Shown: positions 17,789 through 27,770, numbered from the stretch's first letter. The stretch is DNA of 49,028 bases from an uncultured Flavobacterium sp. (GCF_946479975.1 NZ_CAMLIX010000006.1:1-49028); one strand, 5' to 3'. Notes: a model not told the origin generated them from the letters alone. A program made the numbers and translations.

Positions 17789-19378
17789 TTAATAACCAAC
17801 ATTAAATCCAGCCGGTTTTCCCATCAAATCAATCTGAGATTGTGGAATTGGCATGTTTACCATTACTGGAGTCATTTTTAATTGTACTTCGCCAGAAAGA
17901 GTTCCAGACGGACTTGAACGGAAATACAAATTCTGTCTTTCTACCAACAGTCCTAACCTTTTCAACAAAAACCATCTGTTGTTTTCAAAAGCTAATTCTC
18001 TTGCAGATTCGTCTAGATAATTATTTAAAGTCCAAGCTGTCAAATCGTAAGTTGTCACAGCACTTTCAGGATTTCCTGTGTAACCTCTTCTTCTTACTTT
18101 ATTCAAATAAGCCAGAGCTTTTCCATCATTACCTAAATTATGATGGGCTTCAGAAGCCAATAAATACGTTTCTGCCAATCTGTAATACATATAATCTTTG
18201 TAACTGTTTGAAGTCATTGGCAATTTTTCTGTATCATGATATTTTTTTAAACTCCAGTGCCAAGCTCTGTAATTTCCGTTTGGCGCTGCAATTGCCGGAT
18301 TCGTAATGGGTTGTCCAAATCTTGGATTTCCCGGAACATTGATTTTATAATCTTGATAATTATCTGAGTAATAATAGGTTTTGAATCTTAAATCGTTTGT
18401 TTGATCGTAAAGTGATTTCAAATAATTATTTGGATAAAACCAACCTAAAGCCTGACCGCCGTAAGCCACATCCTGAACCAATTCGCTTGTATTCAATTCG
18501 TATGTTCTTTGTGTAAAAACACTGCTCAGCCAAGAACCGCCGCCTCCGGCTAAATTGTCATCAGGTCCTAATAAAAAGTCTTTTTGATAGGTAAAAAGAG
18601 ATTCTTTATGATTTCCGTTTTGTCCCCAAACATCTGCAAGCGCTACTAAGCCATGCGTTCCATCATTGATAATGGCATCAAATTGTGCTGCTGCACCTGC
18701 CCAGTCTTGCTGCCATAAAGCACTTTTTCCGCGAATGTGTCTTGCAACGCCTTGACCGTATCTGCCTGGATCTACTTTGAAAGGAAGATTCGCAATAGCG
18801 TAATCTAAATCACCGTCAATTAATTTGTACACATCGGCATCGCTTGCTACTTTGTATTCTACTGGATCGTTAATGTTTTGCGGCGTTGTTGGAATGGTGT
18901 CAATTAAAATTCCGCCATACATTTGTTTTAAATCCAAATACAATTCGCCTCTAATGACACGTGCCTGCGCTACCAATCTTCTTTTTGCAGCATCATCCAT
19001 TTGAATTGATCTTGCTGAAGTAATAATTGCCGAACATCTGTCGATAATTTTATAGCCCTGAATCCATTTTGAACCTGTAAAAGACTGCGGATTATGACCT
19101 GTTCCGTAAGGCGTGTTCCAAGTTCTGTGCAATCCTAAATCTGTTGCTACCATAAAAAACACGTTGGCCCACAAATCACTGTTATCTCCAGATGGCAAAT
19201 TGTAATAACGCATTTGGTTGTAAAGTGCATTTACTCCAACTTCTAAACCAGCTGGAGAATTGTAGATATAATCTACAGAAACCTGATCTTTTACGGTTTC
19301 TTCCAGAAATTCTTCGCACGAAGTAAGTCCAAGAAAAAGTCCGAAAATCAAAACAAATAGAAAATTTATATTTTTCAT
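17789..19378 (-). CDS. susD: SusD/RagB-like surface glycan-binding lipoprotein
   Basis: A 529-residue lipoprotein (signal LFVLIFGLFLGLTSCEEFLEE). The SusD/RagB pattern is clear: an N-terminal helical TPR-like core with GLEVGVNALYNQMR, then DRCSAIITSARSIQ and ARVIRGELYLDLKQMYGG. Near the end come YYRLAETYLLASEAHHNLG and ALAYLNKVRRRGY, followed by ESARELAFENNRWFLLKRLG. It caps the SusC barrel and delivers oligosaccharides to it. It starts 24 bases after susC, so the two are one transcript. The symbol denotes the family and does not imply starch specificity. Confidence 0.95.
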   Translation of the reverse strand: MKNINFLFVLIFGLFLGLTSCEEFLEETVKDQVSVDYIYNSPAGLEVGVNALYNQMRYYNLPSGDNSDLWANVFFMVATDLGLHRTWNTPYGTGHNPQSFTGSKWIQGYKIIDRCSAIITSARSIQMDDAAKRRLVAQARVIRGELYLDLKQMYGGILIDTIPTTPQNINDPVEYKVASDADVYKLIDGDLDYAIANLPFKVDPGRYGQGVARHIRGKSALWQQDWAGAAAQFDAIINDGTHGLVALADVWGQNGNHKESLFTYQKDFLLGPDDNLAGGGGSWLSSVFTQRTYELNTSELVQDVAYGGQALGWFYPNNYLKSLYDQTNDLRFKTYYYSDNYQDYKINVPGNPRFGQPITNPAIAAPNGNYRAWHWSLKKYHDTEKLPMTSNSYKDYMYYRLAETYLLASEAHHNLGNDGKALAYLNKVRRRGYTGNPESAVTTYDLTAWTLNNYLDESARELAFENNRWFLLKRLGLLVERQNLYFRSSPSGTLSGEVQLKMTPVMVNMPIPQSQIDLMGKPAGFNVGY

Positions 19379-19402
19379 GATCTTGTTATTTTTTTTATTG
19401 AA

Positions 19403-22400
19403 TTAAAAACCAACTTGTAAGCCAATTACACAAGTAACAGGTTCTGGATAATCGTATATTTCTTTCTCTGGGCTGTAAGATTGATAATCTGTAATGGTAA
19501 TTAAATTACTGCCCGTTACATACAATCTCATATTGCTTAATCCTAATGGTTTGAGAGTCCTTTCTGGGAATTTAAATCCAACAGAAACGTTTTGTAAACG
19601 AACATATGAAGCATCTTGTAAACCCAAAGTATTGATATACGGCGGATCGTTTCCATCTCTTGGCCTTGGCCAGTTTCCTCCAGGATTTTCTGGGGTCCAA
19701 TAATCTTGTTTGATTCCGTTTTTAACTCCTCTTAAAGATCCTCCACGAACATAATCGTATAAAAATGGATTATCTCTTGTAATGCCCTGAACGGTATAGA
19801 TATCTGCAGAGAAATCGAATTGTTTGTATTCTAAAGCCACAGAAAACGTTCCGAACCAATCTGGCATTTTTGATGTAATAATTCTATCCTGATCTGGATT
19901 TGGATTTGCTCCGTTTGATGGATCTGCATCGTATAATTTGATATCTCCAGGATATAAGGTTGTTCCTGTAACCAGCGGAATATTTTCTCCTTCTTGATAA
20001 ATTCCAACTGCTTTATAGCGGTAATAAACATCAATTGGTTTTCCTATAAACCACAGGTTTCCAACAGCATCATCTTCTCTTCCGTCTCCGTCTGCATCTT
20101 TTCCGTAAATGCTTACAATGCTGTTTTTATTTTTAGTGAAAGTGGCGCCTAAATTCAATCTGAAATCTTTCTTTTTTATCAAATCTCCATTCAAAGAAAC
20201 TTCTAAACCTTTATTGTTTACTTTTCCAATATTCGAAAGTTTTGTTGTGTAACCTGTATTGGCATTCAAAGTTTCATAAATCAATAAATCTGAAGTATCT
20301 GTGTTATACACCTCAACAGTACCGTTTAATCTGTTTTTGAATAAACCAAAATCGGCTGCAAGGTTTAATTGTGTTGAGGTTTCCCATCTTAAATCTGGAT
20401 TTGATAATTGATTTCCTGGAACATAGCCCGAAACTTTCACGCCATTAATAATATAATCCCTCTGCGTAGCTGTCGCCATACTTTGATACGGATTTTGAGG
20501 CTGATTCCCCACTTTACCATAACTCGCTCTTAATTTTAAATTGCTTAAAACAGGAACGTGTTCTTTCATAAAATCTTCATTAGAAACATTCCATGCCGCG
20601 TTTACAGCCGGGAAAAATCCCCATTTATTATTGGCACCAAAAACGGAAGATCCATCGGCTCTTCCAGAAACGGTGAAATAATATTTGTTATCAAAATCAT
20701 ATTCTAATTTTCCTGCGAAAGAAATTAGCGATCTTTCATTTCCTCCAATTAATGGCGTATTTAAGAAAGCACTTTCTAAACCATAAATGCCTAAAATATC
20801 ACTCGGAATTCTGCTTGCTGAGTTTCTAAAATCATTGTATTCTGATGAGGTAATTTCATAAACTCCAGTTAGGTTAAAATGATTTTTTTCGGCTACATTC
20901 AGGTTGTAATGCAAAATATTACTCAATTGATATTCGACATTATCTTTATATTCGATATAACCGCTTCCTTGCCCTGAATTGGCAATTCCCGAAAGTGATT
21001 TGGAAGTATTGAAAGACATTGCTTTGTAATTCCATGATCTTCGGCTGGTATTTAATTTATAAGTAAAACCTTTTGCCAGATTAATATCCATAAAAACATT
21101 CATGATATCATTACGGTTCAGCTCATTTGTAGTCGTTTCGTAAACATCAATCAGCGGATTTGGAGTTTCTTGAATTCCTCCAGGCAAATAACGGAACGAA
21201 CCATCTGGATTATAAACTTGTCCTAACGGAGAAGTATTAATCGCATTGTTTAAAATATTTCCCACATTCGGACGATTGGATTCAGAAAACTGGAGCGAAA
21301 CATTCATTCCGATTTTCAGCCAGTCTGTAACTCTTTGATCCACATTTACTCTCATTGCCACTTTTTCATAATCTGAATTTGGAACAACTCCCGTAGTATT
21401 GATGTAGTTGATACTTGAAAAAATACTTGTTTTATCTGTTCCTGAAGAAATGCTCAAACTGTGGTTATTGGTGACACCGGTTCTTAAAACCAATTTTTCC
21501 CAATCAATATATTTTCCTGTTTGAACAGATTCTAATTCCAACGGAGTGAAAACCTGATTATCTGGTCTATAAACACCGCCATTACTTGTTCTGTAGGCTT
21601 CTCTTTTTAGCTGTGCAAATTCTTCTCCGCTGTAAACATCAAAGTTTCTGTTTACCGTTTGAACTCCTGAAAAACCGTTATAAGAGATTTTTGCTTTTCC
21701 GGTTTTTCCTCTTTTTGTGGTAATTAATATCACACCATTTGAAGCTCTTGCTCCGTAAATAGATTGTGCAGCGGCATCTTTTAAAATTTCTAGCGAAGCA
21801 ATATCATTTGCATTAACATCATTAATACTTCCAATTACGATTCCGTCTGCAATTACGATGGGTTCGTTACTTCCGTTAATCGATTTTTTTCCTCTAATTT
21901 GAATTGAAGAAGAACTTCCTGGTCCGCCATCGGCTAAACTTACTTGAACTCCGGCAGCTTTTCCTCTCAGCATTTCCCCCACATCTGAAGTTGCTACTTT
22001 TGTCAAATCGCCCGGTTTAACCGAAGCCACCGAACTGATTACGTCACTTTTCTTTTTGGTGCCGTAACCTACAACTATGATTTCGTCCAAAGCTTGCGAA
22101 CTTTCTTTTAAAACCACTTTTAGGTTTTTCTTATTATCGACATCAACAGCAGTTTCATCCATTCCGATAAAAGAGAAGACTAATGTACTTTTTGGAGCAG
22201 TACTGATGCTGAAGTTACCGTCAAAATCGGTTTGGGTTCCTTTTGTGGTTCCCTTAACGTGGACATTTACACCTGGCAAAGGGAGTCCTTTATTATCTAC
22301 TACTTTTCCGGTTACGGTACTTTCCTGCGCCTGCATATTCGTGGACAATATGCACATCAAAAGCATCAAAACTAGTTTTAGATAATTTCCACCAAGAAAA

Positions 22401-22429
22401 AGCATCTTTTCGGGTTTGTTGTTTTTCAT
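19403..22429 (-). CDS. susC: SusC/RagA-like TonB-linked outer-membrane transporter
   Basis: A 1008-residue protein. A signal peptide ends near NMQAQ, followed by a carboxypeptidase-D-regulatory-like domain (VTGKVVDNKGLPLPGVNVHV). A TonB-box-like segment DEIIVVGYGTKKK leads into the plug, which has the SusC signature ILKDAAAQSIYGARASNGVI then LITTKRGK. The long barrel ends in VIGLQVGF. It imports oligosaccharides into the periplasm with energy from TonB. It is first in the PUL operon, and its upstream region holds a G-rich site also found upstream of the HTCS gene. GH10 context suggests xylo-oligosaccharides. Confidence 0.96.
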   Translation of the reverse strand: MKNNKPEKMLFLGGNYLKLVLMLLMCILSTNMQAQESTVTGKVVDNKGLPLPGVNVHVKGTTKGTQTDFDGNFSISTAPKSTLVFSFIGMDETAVDVDNKKNLKVVLKESSQALDEIIVVGYGTKKKSDVISSVASVKPGDLTKVATSDVGEMLRGKAAGVQVSLADGGPGSSSSIQIRGKKSINGSNEPIVIADGIVIGSINDVNANDIASLEILKDAAAQSIYGARASNGVILITTKRGKTGKAKISYNGFSGVQTVNRNFDVYSGEEFAQLKREAYRTSNGGVYRPDNQVFTPLELESVQTGKYIDWEKLVLRTGVTNNHSLSISSGTDKTSIFSSINYINTTGVVPNSDYEKVAMRVNVDQRVTDWLKIGMNVSLQFSESNRPNVGNILNNAINTSPLGQVYNPDGSFRYLPGGIQETPNPLIDVYETTTNELNRNDIMNVFMDINLAKGFTYKLNTSRRSWNYKAMSFNTSKSLSGIANSGQGSGYIEYKDNVEYQLSNILHYNLNVAEKNHFNLTGVYEITSSEYNDFRNSASRIPSDILGIYGLESAFLNTPLIGGNERSLISFAGKLEYDFDNKYYFTVSGRADGSSVFGANNKWGFFPAVNAAWNVSNEDFMKEHVPVLSNLKLRASYGKVGNQPQNPYQSMATATQRDYIINGVKVSGYVPGNQLSNPDLRWETSTQLNLAADFGLFKNRLNGTVEVYNTDTSDLLIYETLNANTGYTTKLSNIGKVNNKGLEVSLNGDLIKKKDFRLNLGATFTKNKNSIVSIYGKDADGDGREDDAVGNLWFIGKPIDVYYRYKAVGIYQEGENIPLVTGTTLYPGDIKLYDADPSNGANPNPDQDRIITSKMPDWFGTFSVALEYKQFDFSADIYTVQGITRDNPFLYDYVRGGSLRGVKNGIKQDYWTPENPGGNWPRPRDGNDPPYINTLGLQDASYVRLQNVSVGFKFPERTLKPLGLSNMRLYVTGSNLITITDYQSYSPEKEIYDYPEPVTCVIGLQVGF

Positions 22430-22505
22430 TGTAAATTGGTTTGGTTAGTTAATTAATAAATCGTGTGATTACATTGCAAAAGTGCTTAAATATTGATGTC
22501 TGCAT

Positions 22506-22534
22506 GGGAGGGTGTTATTCGTTTTTAGGGGTGT
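22506..22534 (-). promoter_or_regulatory. Predicted HTCS operator upstream of susC
   Basis: On the plus strand GGGTGT (22510-22515) is followed after 12 bases by GGGGTGT (22528-22534), with GGGAG just to the left. A matching arrangement lies upstream of the HTCS gene at 26979-27004. In both places TTGCAAAA lies on the transcript side at nearly the same distance (32 or 33 bases to GGGAG). This is the expected geometry of an activator site with a -7-like element. Binding by the HTCS is inference. Confidence 0.6.
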
Positions 22535-22645
22535 GAATGTCTTTCTTTGAGGATTTTACATTATTTAAAGCCTTAAAAAACAGGATTCGTAATAAAAAAC
22601 TTAAATTTTGACGAGACAGTTAATTTGTTAAGCAAACTTCTATTT

Positions 22646-22745
22646 TAACCGCAAAGTCCGCAAGGAAAGAAAACGCAAAGTCCGCAAAGTTTTATTAAAA
22701 TAACTTTGCGGACTTTGCGTAAAACTTAGCGTGCTTTGCGTTTAA
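22646..22745. repeat. CGCAAAG-type palindromic repeat, possible terminator of the HTCS gene
   Basis: The core is a perfect 19-bp inverted repeat (22673-22691 and 22702-22720, arms starting ACGCAAAGTCCGC), flanked by further CGCAAAG and CTTTGCG copies. It fills most of the 329-base gap between the HTCS stop and susC, so it could end or attenuate HTCS transcripts. The same motif flanks the repeat block at 42195-42842. No gene is seen in the gap. Confidence 0.7.
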
Positions 22746-22758
22746 AAAAACTCAACGA

Positions 22759-25700
22759 TTATTTCACCTGAGAACTTTTATAATCACTAGGAGAAAGATT
22801 ATAGAACTTTTTAAATTCTTTACTAAAGTGTTTTCGATCATTAAAACCAACCATATACGTTACTTCAGAAACCGAATAACTGGTGTTGGCTAAAAGACTT
22901 GCCGCTTTTTTCAATCGCATATTTTTGATGAAACCTGCAACAGAATGATTGGTCAATGTTTGGACTTTTTTATAAAGAACAGTTCGACTCATTCCGATTT
23001 CATTGACTAGATCGTTTACATCAAAATCGGTATTATCGAGATTGTTTTCGATAATTTGAGTAAGTTTTTTTAGAAAGATTCCTTCTGGTGTATTTACGTT
23101 TTCTTCAACGGCAGCGATAAAACCTTCGCCGTATTTCTGGCGCATGATTTCTTTGGCTGATAATAGATTCCCTATTGTCAGTTTTAATTCTTCAATACTA
23201 AAAGGTTTAGAAATATAAGCATCGGCACCTGTCGAAAGACCTTCAATTCTATTTAAAGTGGATGACTTTGCCGTCAATAAAATAACTGGAATATGATTGG
23301 TGTTCAGACTTGTTTTTAAAATTTTACACAATTCAAAACCGTCCATTTCGGGCATCATGACATCACTGACAATCAAATCCGGAATTTCAGTATCCATATA
23401 TTCTAACGCTTTCAAACCATCGGTAAATTTTAAAACACGATAATCATGATGAAGTACATCAAAAACAAAAGACAAAACTTCTTCATTATCATCAATAACC
23501 AAAATCGTTTTTTTGCCACTTTCGTCTTCTAAATATTCTGGTTCGTAAATGTCAATTTCGGTTTTCACATCAGAAATCGGATTCGCATTTTCATTAATAG
23601 AAATTACATTTTCTACAATTTGAGATTTTTTAAAATGTTCTTTTCCTTTCTTTAATTTGATGGTAAAAATGGTATTAAAGTTCGGATCTTCTTCTGTTTG
23701 TACTTTGATTTCTCCGTGATGCAGTTCTACGATACTTTTGCTCAAAGCTAAACCGATTCCGCTTCCTAAATTGGCACTTCCGCGATCGTCTAATTGAAAA
23801 AAGTTCTTGAAAATTTTCTTTTTTCTGTTGTCCGGAATTCCTATTCCGTTGTCTTTAACTTTTATTTCAATAACATCTAAATCTTCTTTTTGTTCTACTG
23901 CCAAAGTAATTTTACCGCCTTTACTTGTAAATTTAAAAGCATTCGAAAGCAGATTGTAAATCACTTTTTCCATCTGATTTTTATCGAAATAAATCAATGC
24001 CGTATTAATATTCAATACAAATTTATAATCGATTTTTTTCTCCACCGCAATACCACGAAACGATTCATAAATATCAAAACAGAACGAAACAATATCCTGC
24101 TGTTCGCAATAGATTTTCATGCTTCCTTTTTCGGCTTTTCTGAAATCCATTAATTCGTTGACCAATTTCAACAATCGATCAGAATTGCTTTTGATTGTTT
24201 TTAATTTATGTTCAAGATTCGAATTCTTTTCTGCACTGCTCAAAAGTTCTTCAACCGGACCGCTGATTAAAGTCAACGGCGTTCTGATTTCATGCGAAAC
24301 ATTGGTAAAGAAATCCAGTTTCATTTTATACAATTCTTCCTGTCTTTCTTTTTCGACTTGTTCCAAATAATAAGCCTGTTTTAATAATTCTCGATTTCTA
24401 AAAAAACGGAACAATAAAACCGAAGCACCTGCCAATAAAGCCACATAAAACAAATAAGCCCACCAAGTTTGCCACCACGGCGGCAGCATGATAATTTTTA
24501 GGGTTTTAATCGTGGGATTCCATTCTCCTCCTCCATTCGAAGTTTTGATTTTCAGCGTATAGGTTCCCGAATTTAAATTGGTCAGATTGATATAATGCTG
24601 CGACCCAATTACGTGCCATTCATCTTTATTGAACGAACTTTCCAGTTTGTACGCGTATTCATTTTTTTCTGGCGAAATAAAATTCATCGCACTAAATTCC
24701 AAACCAATATAACCCTGATCGTGTTTTAAAGTGATTTCTGTCGTTTCGCTGATGCGTTTTTCTAAAGCAACTTCTTTGTTTCCAGGTCTGATTTCTTCAT
24801 TGTTCACGATTAGTTTCGTTAAAACAATTGGCGATTTGTCTTCTGATTTAATCAATTTTGAAGGATTGAAAACAATTAATCCGTTTGAGCATCCAAAAAT
24901 AAGTTCATTTGCATTGAGTTTTGCACTGCAATTATTAGAGAATTGCTTCACTTTTAAACCGTCTTTTGAAGAAAAAGAAGTGATTTCAAAATCTTTACTA
25001 TTTAAAACCGATTTTACATTTTTGGTTCTGATTTTATAAAGCAGATTATTATCTGAAATCCAGATATTGCCTTGAGAATCTTCTGAAATACTTTTGATTG
25101 TTTCATCTGTAAAACCCATCGAACGGTTGATTTCGAAGAAACGTTCTTTCTTTTCATCAAAAATATTCACGCCACCACTTTCAGCTCCGACCCAAAAACG
25201 ATTTTTAGAATCGGTAAACATGACCGTTAAACTATTATTTGACAAACCACTTTTTGGTCCAGCTTTGAAAACTTTTGTAACCTTTTTTAGTTTTTTATCG
25301 AAATAATTTAAACCATATTGCGTAGCAATCCAAAGTCCGTCTTTGCGGTTTACGATGTCTGTAATAAAATTATCGCTGAGCGAATTCGAAGATCCGTCTG
25401 CCATGTAAATTTCAACTGTTCCGTCGTGCATTACTTTCTTTAAACCGTTTCCGTTTGTTCCAACCCACAAGTCGCCATTATCCATTAATAAAGATGTAAT
25501 CGGACGTTCGCGTTCTTTGGAATCCTTCCGCGAAAGCGAAATAAATTGAAACGATTTACTGCTTTTATTGAACTTGAATAATCCGTTGAAAGTTCCACAA
25601 AATAAATACTGCTCATTTTGATTGACCAAAGCCGTTATCATATTGACACTTTTATCAAAATCATAACCTTCAATAAAATATGAAGCGCTTCTATTATTTT

Positions 25701-26880
25701 TAAAATCAAGAAAATTCAAACCTCCGCCATTTGTCCCTACCCAAACCGAACCGTCATTTTCTCTTGAAACTCCATTTACAGTAGCATTATTTAGTCCGAA
25801 ATTAGGTTTTACCACTTCTCTAATATTGGTAAAATTGGTATTTGTTTTTTGGAAAAAATTGACTCCGCCTCCATTCGTCCCGATCCAAATATCGTTATGA
25901 CGGTCTTTCAAAAAACATTTTACATCATCATCAGAAAGACTGTAACTCTGCAGCGGATTGTGTCCATATTTGCTAAATTCATTTCGATCTTTTTTGTAAA
26001 CGCACAAACCGTTTTTGGTTGCAAACCAAATCGTATTCGCATCAACCGTCACAATATCGTTGACCCAATTGGAGGATAAACTTTTTCGGTTACTTGTATT
26101 CAGCAGAAAATTCATTACCAAATTTTTAGAAACTTCGAAATGAAAAACGCCGTTTGCTTCGGTTGCAAACCATAAATCGCCGTTTTTTTCTTTTATAACT
26201 TTCCATATTTTGGATTTCAATAAAGATTCGTTTTCCGTTAAAGCTTTTGGTAGGGCTTTTTTGGAACCATTTTTTGGATCAAAACATTCCAAACCTTTAG
26301 AAGTTCCGACCAAAACACCGTACTTTTTATCATAAAACAAAGACAAAACCCTGCTTTTTCTAAAGGGAGAATTATGGTCATTGGAGATTTCTTCCAGCAA
26401 ATATTTCTGTTTGTTTAGTTTTTTAATTCCGCCAAAAGTTCCAATCCAAATTTGGTTTTGATCGTCCTGAATGATCGATGAAATATAGTTTCGACCGCCT
26501 TTTATTTTTTGGACATCAACTCTTAAAAAGCTTCTTTCATTTTTATTAAAAAGATTTAGACCGTTATTGGTTCCGATCCAAATTTGCTTTTGATTGTCTT
26601 CTAAAATTACATTGATGTGATTGTTGCTAATACTGTTCAGAATGTCTTTGTTGTAAACATAGCGCAAGAAATCATAACCGTCATAACTTATTAAACCGTT
26701 TGCAGTGCCAATCCAAATAAATCCTTTTTGAGTCTGATGAATACTCGAAATCATACTCTGCGAGAAACTCGTATCGTAATTGATATGATCAAAATACAAA
26801 TCGGATTCCTGCGCCTTCGAGCCAAAAGGAATGGATAAAAATAAAATAAAACTCAAAAAGTAGATTCTAATGTGCTGCAT
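22759..26880 (-). CDS. Hybrid two-component system regulator (HTCS) of the PUL
   Basis: A 1373-residue fusion of sensor kinase and response regulator. A signal peptide ends near SKAQ. A periplasmic part built of beta-propeller repeats (many copies of IWIGTNGG or similar) spans to about residue 690. A Y_Y_Y domain at about 715-780 follows, then one transmembrane helix near 803-826. The kinase has FFTNVSHEIRTPLTLISG with the phospho-His near 863, an ATPase domain with DNGIGIP and GSGIGLALSK, and a receiver domain with LIVSDVMMPEMDG (phospho-Asp near 1175). An AraC-type DNA-binding domain lies at about 1285-1370. HTCS proteins sense oligosaccharides in the periplasm and activate PULs. The neighbouring susC, susD and GH10 genes are the likely targets. 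Confidence 0.96.
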   Translation of the reverse strand: MQHIRIYFLSFILFLSIPFGSKAQESDLYFDHINYDTSFSQSMISSIHQTQKGFIWIGTANGLISYDGYDFLRYVYNKDILNSISNNHINVILEDNQKQIWIGTNNGLNLFNKNERSFLRVDVQKIKGGRNYISSIIQDDQNQIWIGTFGGIKKLNKQKYLLEEISNDHNSPFRKSRVLSLFYDKKYGVLVGTSKGLECFDPKNGSKKALPKALTENESLLKSKIWKVIKEKNGDLWFATEANGVFHFEVSKNLVMNFLLNTSNRKSLSSNWVNDIVTVDANTIWFATKNGLCVYKKDRNEFSKYGHNPLQSYSLSDDDVKCFLKDRHNDIWIGTNGGGVNFFQKTNTNFTNIREVVKPNFGLNNATVNGVSRENDGSVWVGTNGGGLNFLDFKNNRSASYFIEGYDFDKSVNMITALVNQNEQYLFCGTFNGLFKFNKSSKSFQFISLSRKDSKERERPITSLLMDNGDLWVGTNGNGLKKVMHDGTVEIYMADGSSNSLSDNFITDIVNRKDGLWIATQYGLNYFDKKLKKVTKVFKAGPKSGLSNNSLTVMFTDSKNRFWVGAESGGVNIFDEKKERFFEINRSMGFTDETIKSISEDSQGNIWISDNNLLYKIRTKNVKSVLNSKDFEITSFSSKDGLKVKQFSNNCSAKLNANELIFGCSNGLIVFNPSKLIKSEDKSPIVLTKLIVNNEEIRPGNKEVALEKRISETTEITLKHDQGYIGLEFSAMNFISPEKNEYAYKLESSFNKDEWHVIGSQHYINLTNLNSGTYTLKIKTSNGGGEWNPTIKTLKIIMLPPWWQTWWAYLFYVALLAGASVLLFRFFRNRELLKQAYYLEQVEKERQEELYKMKLDFFTNVSHEIRTPLTLISGPVEELLSSAEKNSNLEHKLKTIKSNSDRLLKLVNELMDFRKAEKGSMKIYCEQQDIVSFCFDIYESFRGIAVEKKIDYKFVLNINTALIYFDKNQMEKVIYNLLSNAFKFTSKGGKITLAVEQKEDLDVIEIKVKDNGIGIPDNRKKKIFKNFFQLDDRGSANLGSGIGLALSKSIVELHHGEIKVQTEEDPNFNTIFTIKLKKGKEHFKKSQIVENVISINENANPISDVKTEIDIYEPEYLEDESGKKTILVIDDNEEVLSFVFDVLHHDYRVLKFTDGLKALEYMDTEIPDLIVSDVMMPEMDGFELCKILKTSLNTNHIPVILLTAKSSTLNRIEGLSTGADAYISKPFSIEELKLTIGNLLSAKEIMRQKYGEGFIAAVEENVNTPEGIFLKKLTQIIENNLDNTDFDVNDLVNEIGMSRTVLYKKVQTLTNHSVAGFIKNMRLKKAASLLANTSYSVSEVTYMVGFNDRKHFSKEFKKFYNLSPSDYKSSQVK

Positions 26881-26978
26881 AAACGAAATTTATAAAATCC
26901 GAATAATTTAATTGCAATACCTCTGAAAAAAATTAATCGAATGTGTTGCAAAATACTTTTTATGCGAAACAAAGAGGT

Positions 26979-27004
26979 GGGAGTTTTTTCTTTTTTGGGG
27001 GTGT
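26979..27004 (-). promoter_or_regulatory. Predicted HTCS operator upstream of its own gene
   Basis: GGGAGT (26979-26984), then 12 bases rich in T with a central C, then GGGGGTGT (26997-27004), parallel the site before susC. TTGCAAAA at 26946-26953 lies on the transcript side. The site suggests that the regulator controls its own expression. Confidence 0.55.
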
Positions 27005-27042
27005 AGATGTACTTTTTGAATCGATTTCATTTAAATTCTTTA

Positions 27043-27112
27043 CGGGCACGAGCGGGACGCTCGCGCTAGCGAAACGACGAATGTGCTAGCGCGAGCGTCC
27101 CGCTCGTGCCCG
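27043..27112. repeat. REP pair: perfect 28-bp inverted repeat, GC-rich
   Basis: The arms at 27043-27070 and 27085-27112 are exact reverse complements and carry the REP unit CACGAGCGGGACGCTCGCGC; the loop is 14 bases. Within each arm GAGCG-GGA-CGCTC can form a mini-hairpin. The GC content contrasts sharply with the AT-rich surroundings. A degenerate, partly decayed unit (CCGCTAG, CCCGCTCGTG) follows at about 27158-27176. No gene lies in the 331-base gap between the HTCS and transposase genes. Confidence 0.85.
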
Positions 27113-27211
27113 CAAAGTGACATCTTATTTCAATTACCAATCTCTTACCGCTAGCATTAACTTCCCGCTCGTGAACACAAAGTTTTTCTTACATTAGCTT
27201 AAAAATAATTG

Positions 27212-27760
27212 ATGAGTAGAAAATACAAATTTGCGGAAAAAGATGGTGCTTACTTTATAAGCTTTGCAACAGTTTATTGGATAGATGTTTTTACGAGAGA
27301 GGAGTATTTTGGAAATATAATTGAATCATTAGATTACTGTAGAAAAAATAAAGGAATGGAAATTTATGGTTATTGCATTATGCCAAGTCATATTCATTTA
27401 ATTTTTAGATCTCAAAATGGCGATCCTTCTGCACTTATAAGAGATTTTAAAGGTTTTACTTCTAAAAAAATGCTCAAAGCAATCGAAGAAAATCCGCAAG
27501 AAAGCAGAAAAGAATGGATGCTGTGGATGTTTGAAAGAGCTGGAAAAAAGAACAGCAATGTAAAATTTAGGCAATTTTGGCAGCAGAATAATATGCCAAT
27601 TGAAATCTGGTCTTTAAAAGTCTTTGAACAAAAATTAAACTACATTCACAACAATCCAATCGAAACAGGTTTTGTAACTAATCCTATTGATTGGAAATAC
27701 AGTTCGGCACGAAATTACGGAGATAACGATCATACTGTTTTGCAAATTGATCTTAATTGA
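27212..27760 (+). CDS. REP-associated tyrosine transposase (RAYT, IS200-like fold)
   Basis: A 182-residue protein. The ATG at 27212 (MSRKYKFAEK) is preferred over an in-frame TTG one codon earlier. It has the HUH motif HIH at residues 60-62 in YCIMPSHIHLIF and the RAYT signature LNYIHNNPIETGFV. The candidate catalytic tyrosine is Tyr147, and WKYSSARNYG follows. Such single-copy enzymes nick and mobilise REP hairpins in trans. Matching REP units sit on both sides (27043-27112 and 27771-27798), so the enzyme and its substrates are present together. It is not a classical insertion sequence, and no target duplication was recognised. Confidence 0.92.
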   Translation: MSRKYKFAEKDGAYFISFATVYWIDVFTREEYFGNIIESLDYCRKNKGMEIYGYCIMPSHIHLIFRSQNGDPSALIRDFKGFTSKKMLKAIEENPQESRKEWMLWMFERAGKKNSNVKFRQFWQQNNMPIEIWSLKVFEQKLNYIHNNPIETGFVTNPIDWKYSSARNYGDNDHTVLQIDLN

Positions 27761-27770
27761 TAATCTGTGC

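Noticed and set aside
17842..18306. Plus-strand ORF of 154 codons inside susD
   Set aside because: It is antisense to a clear SusD gene, lacks recognisable motifs and has Leu/Phe-rich shadow composition.
27212..27760. Complete IS200/IS605 insertion sequence
   Set aside because: The protein and flanking repeats fit the domesticated REP-associated class, without TnpB or defined element ends.
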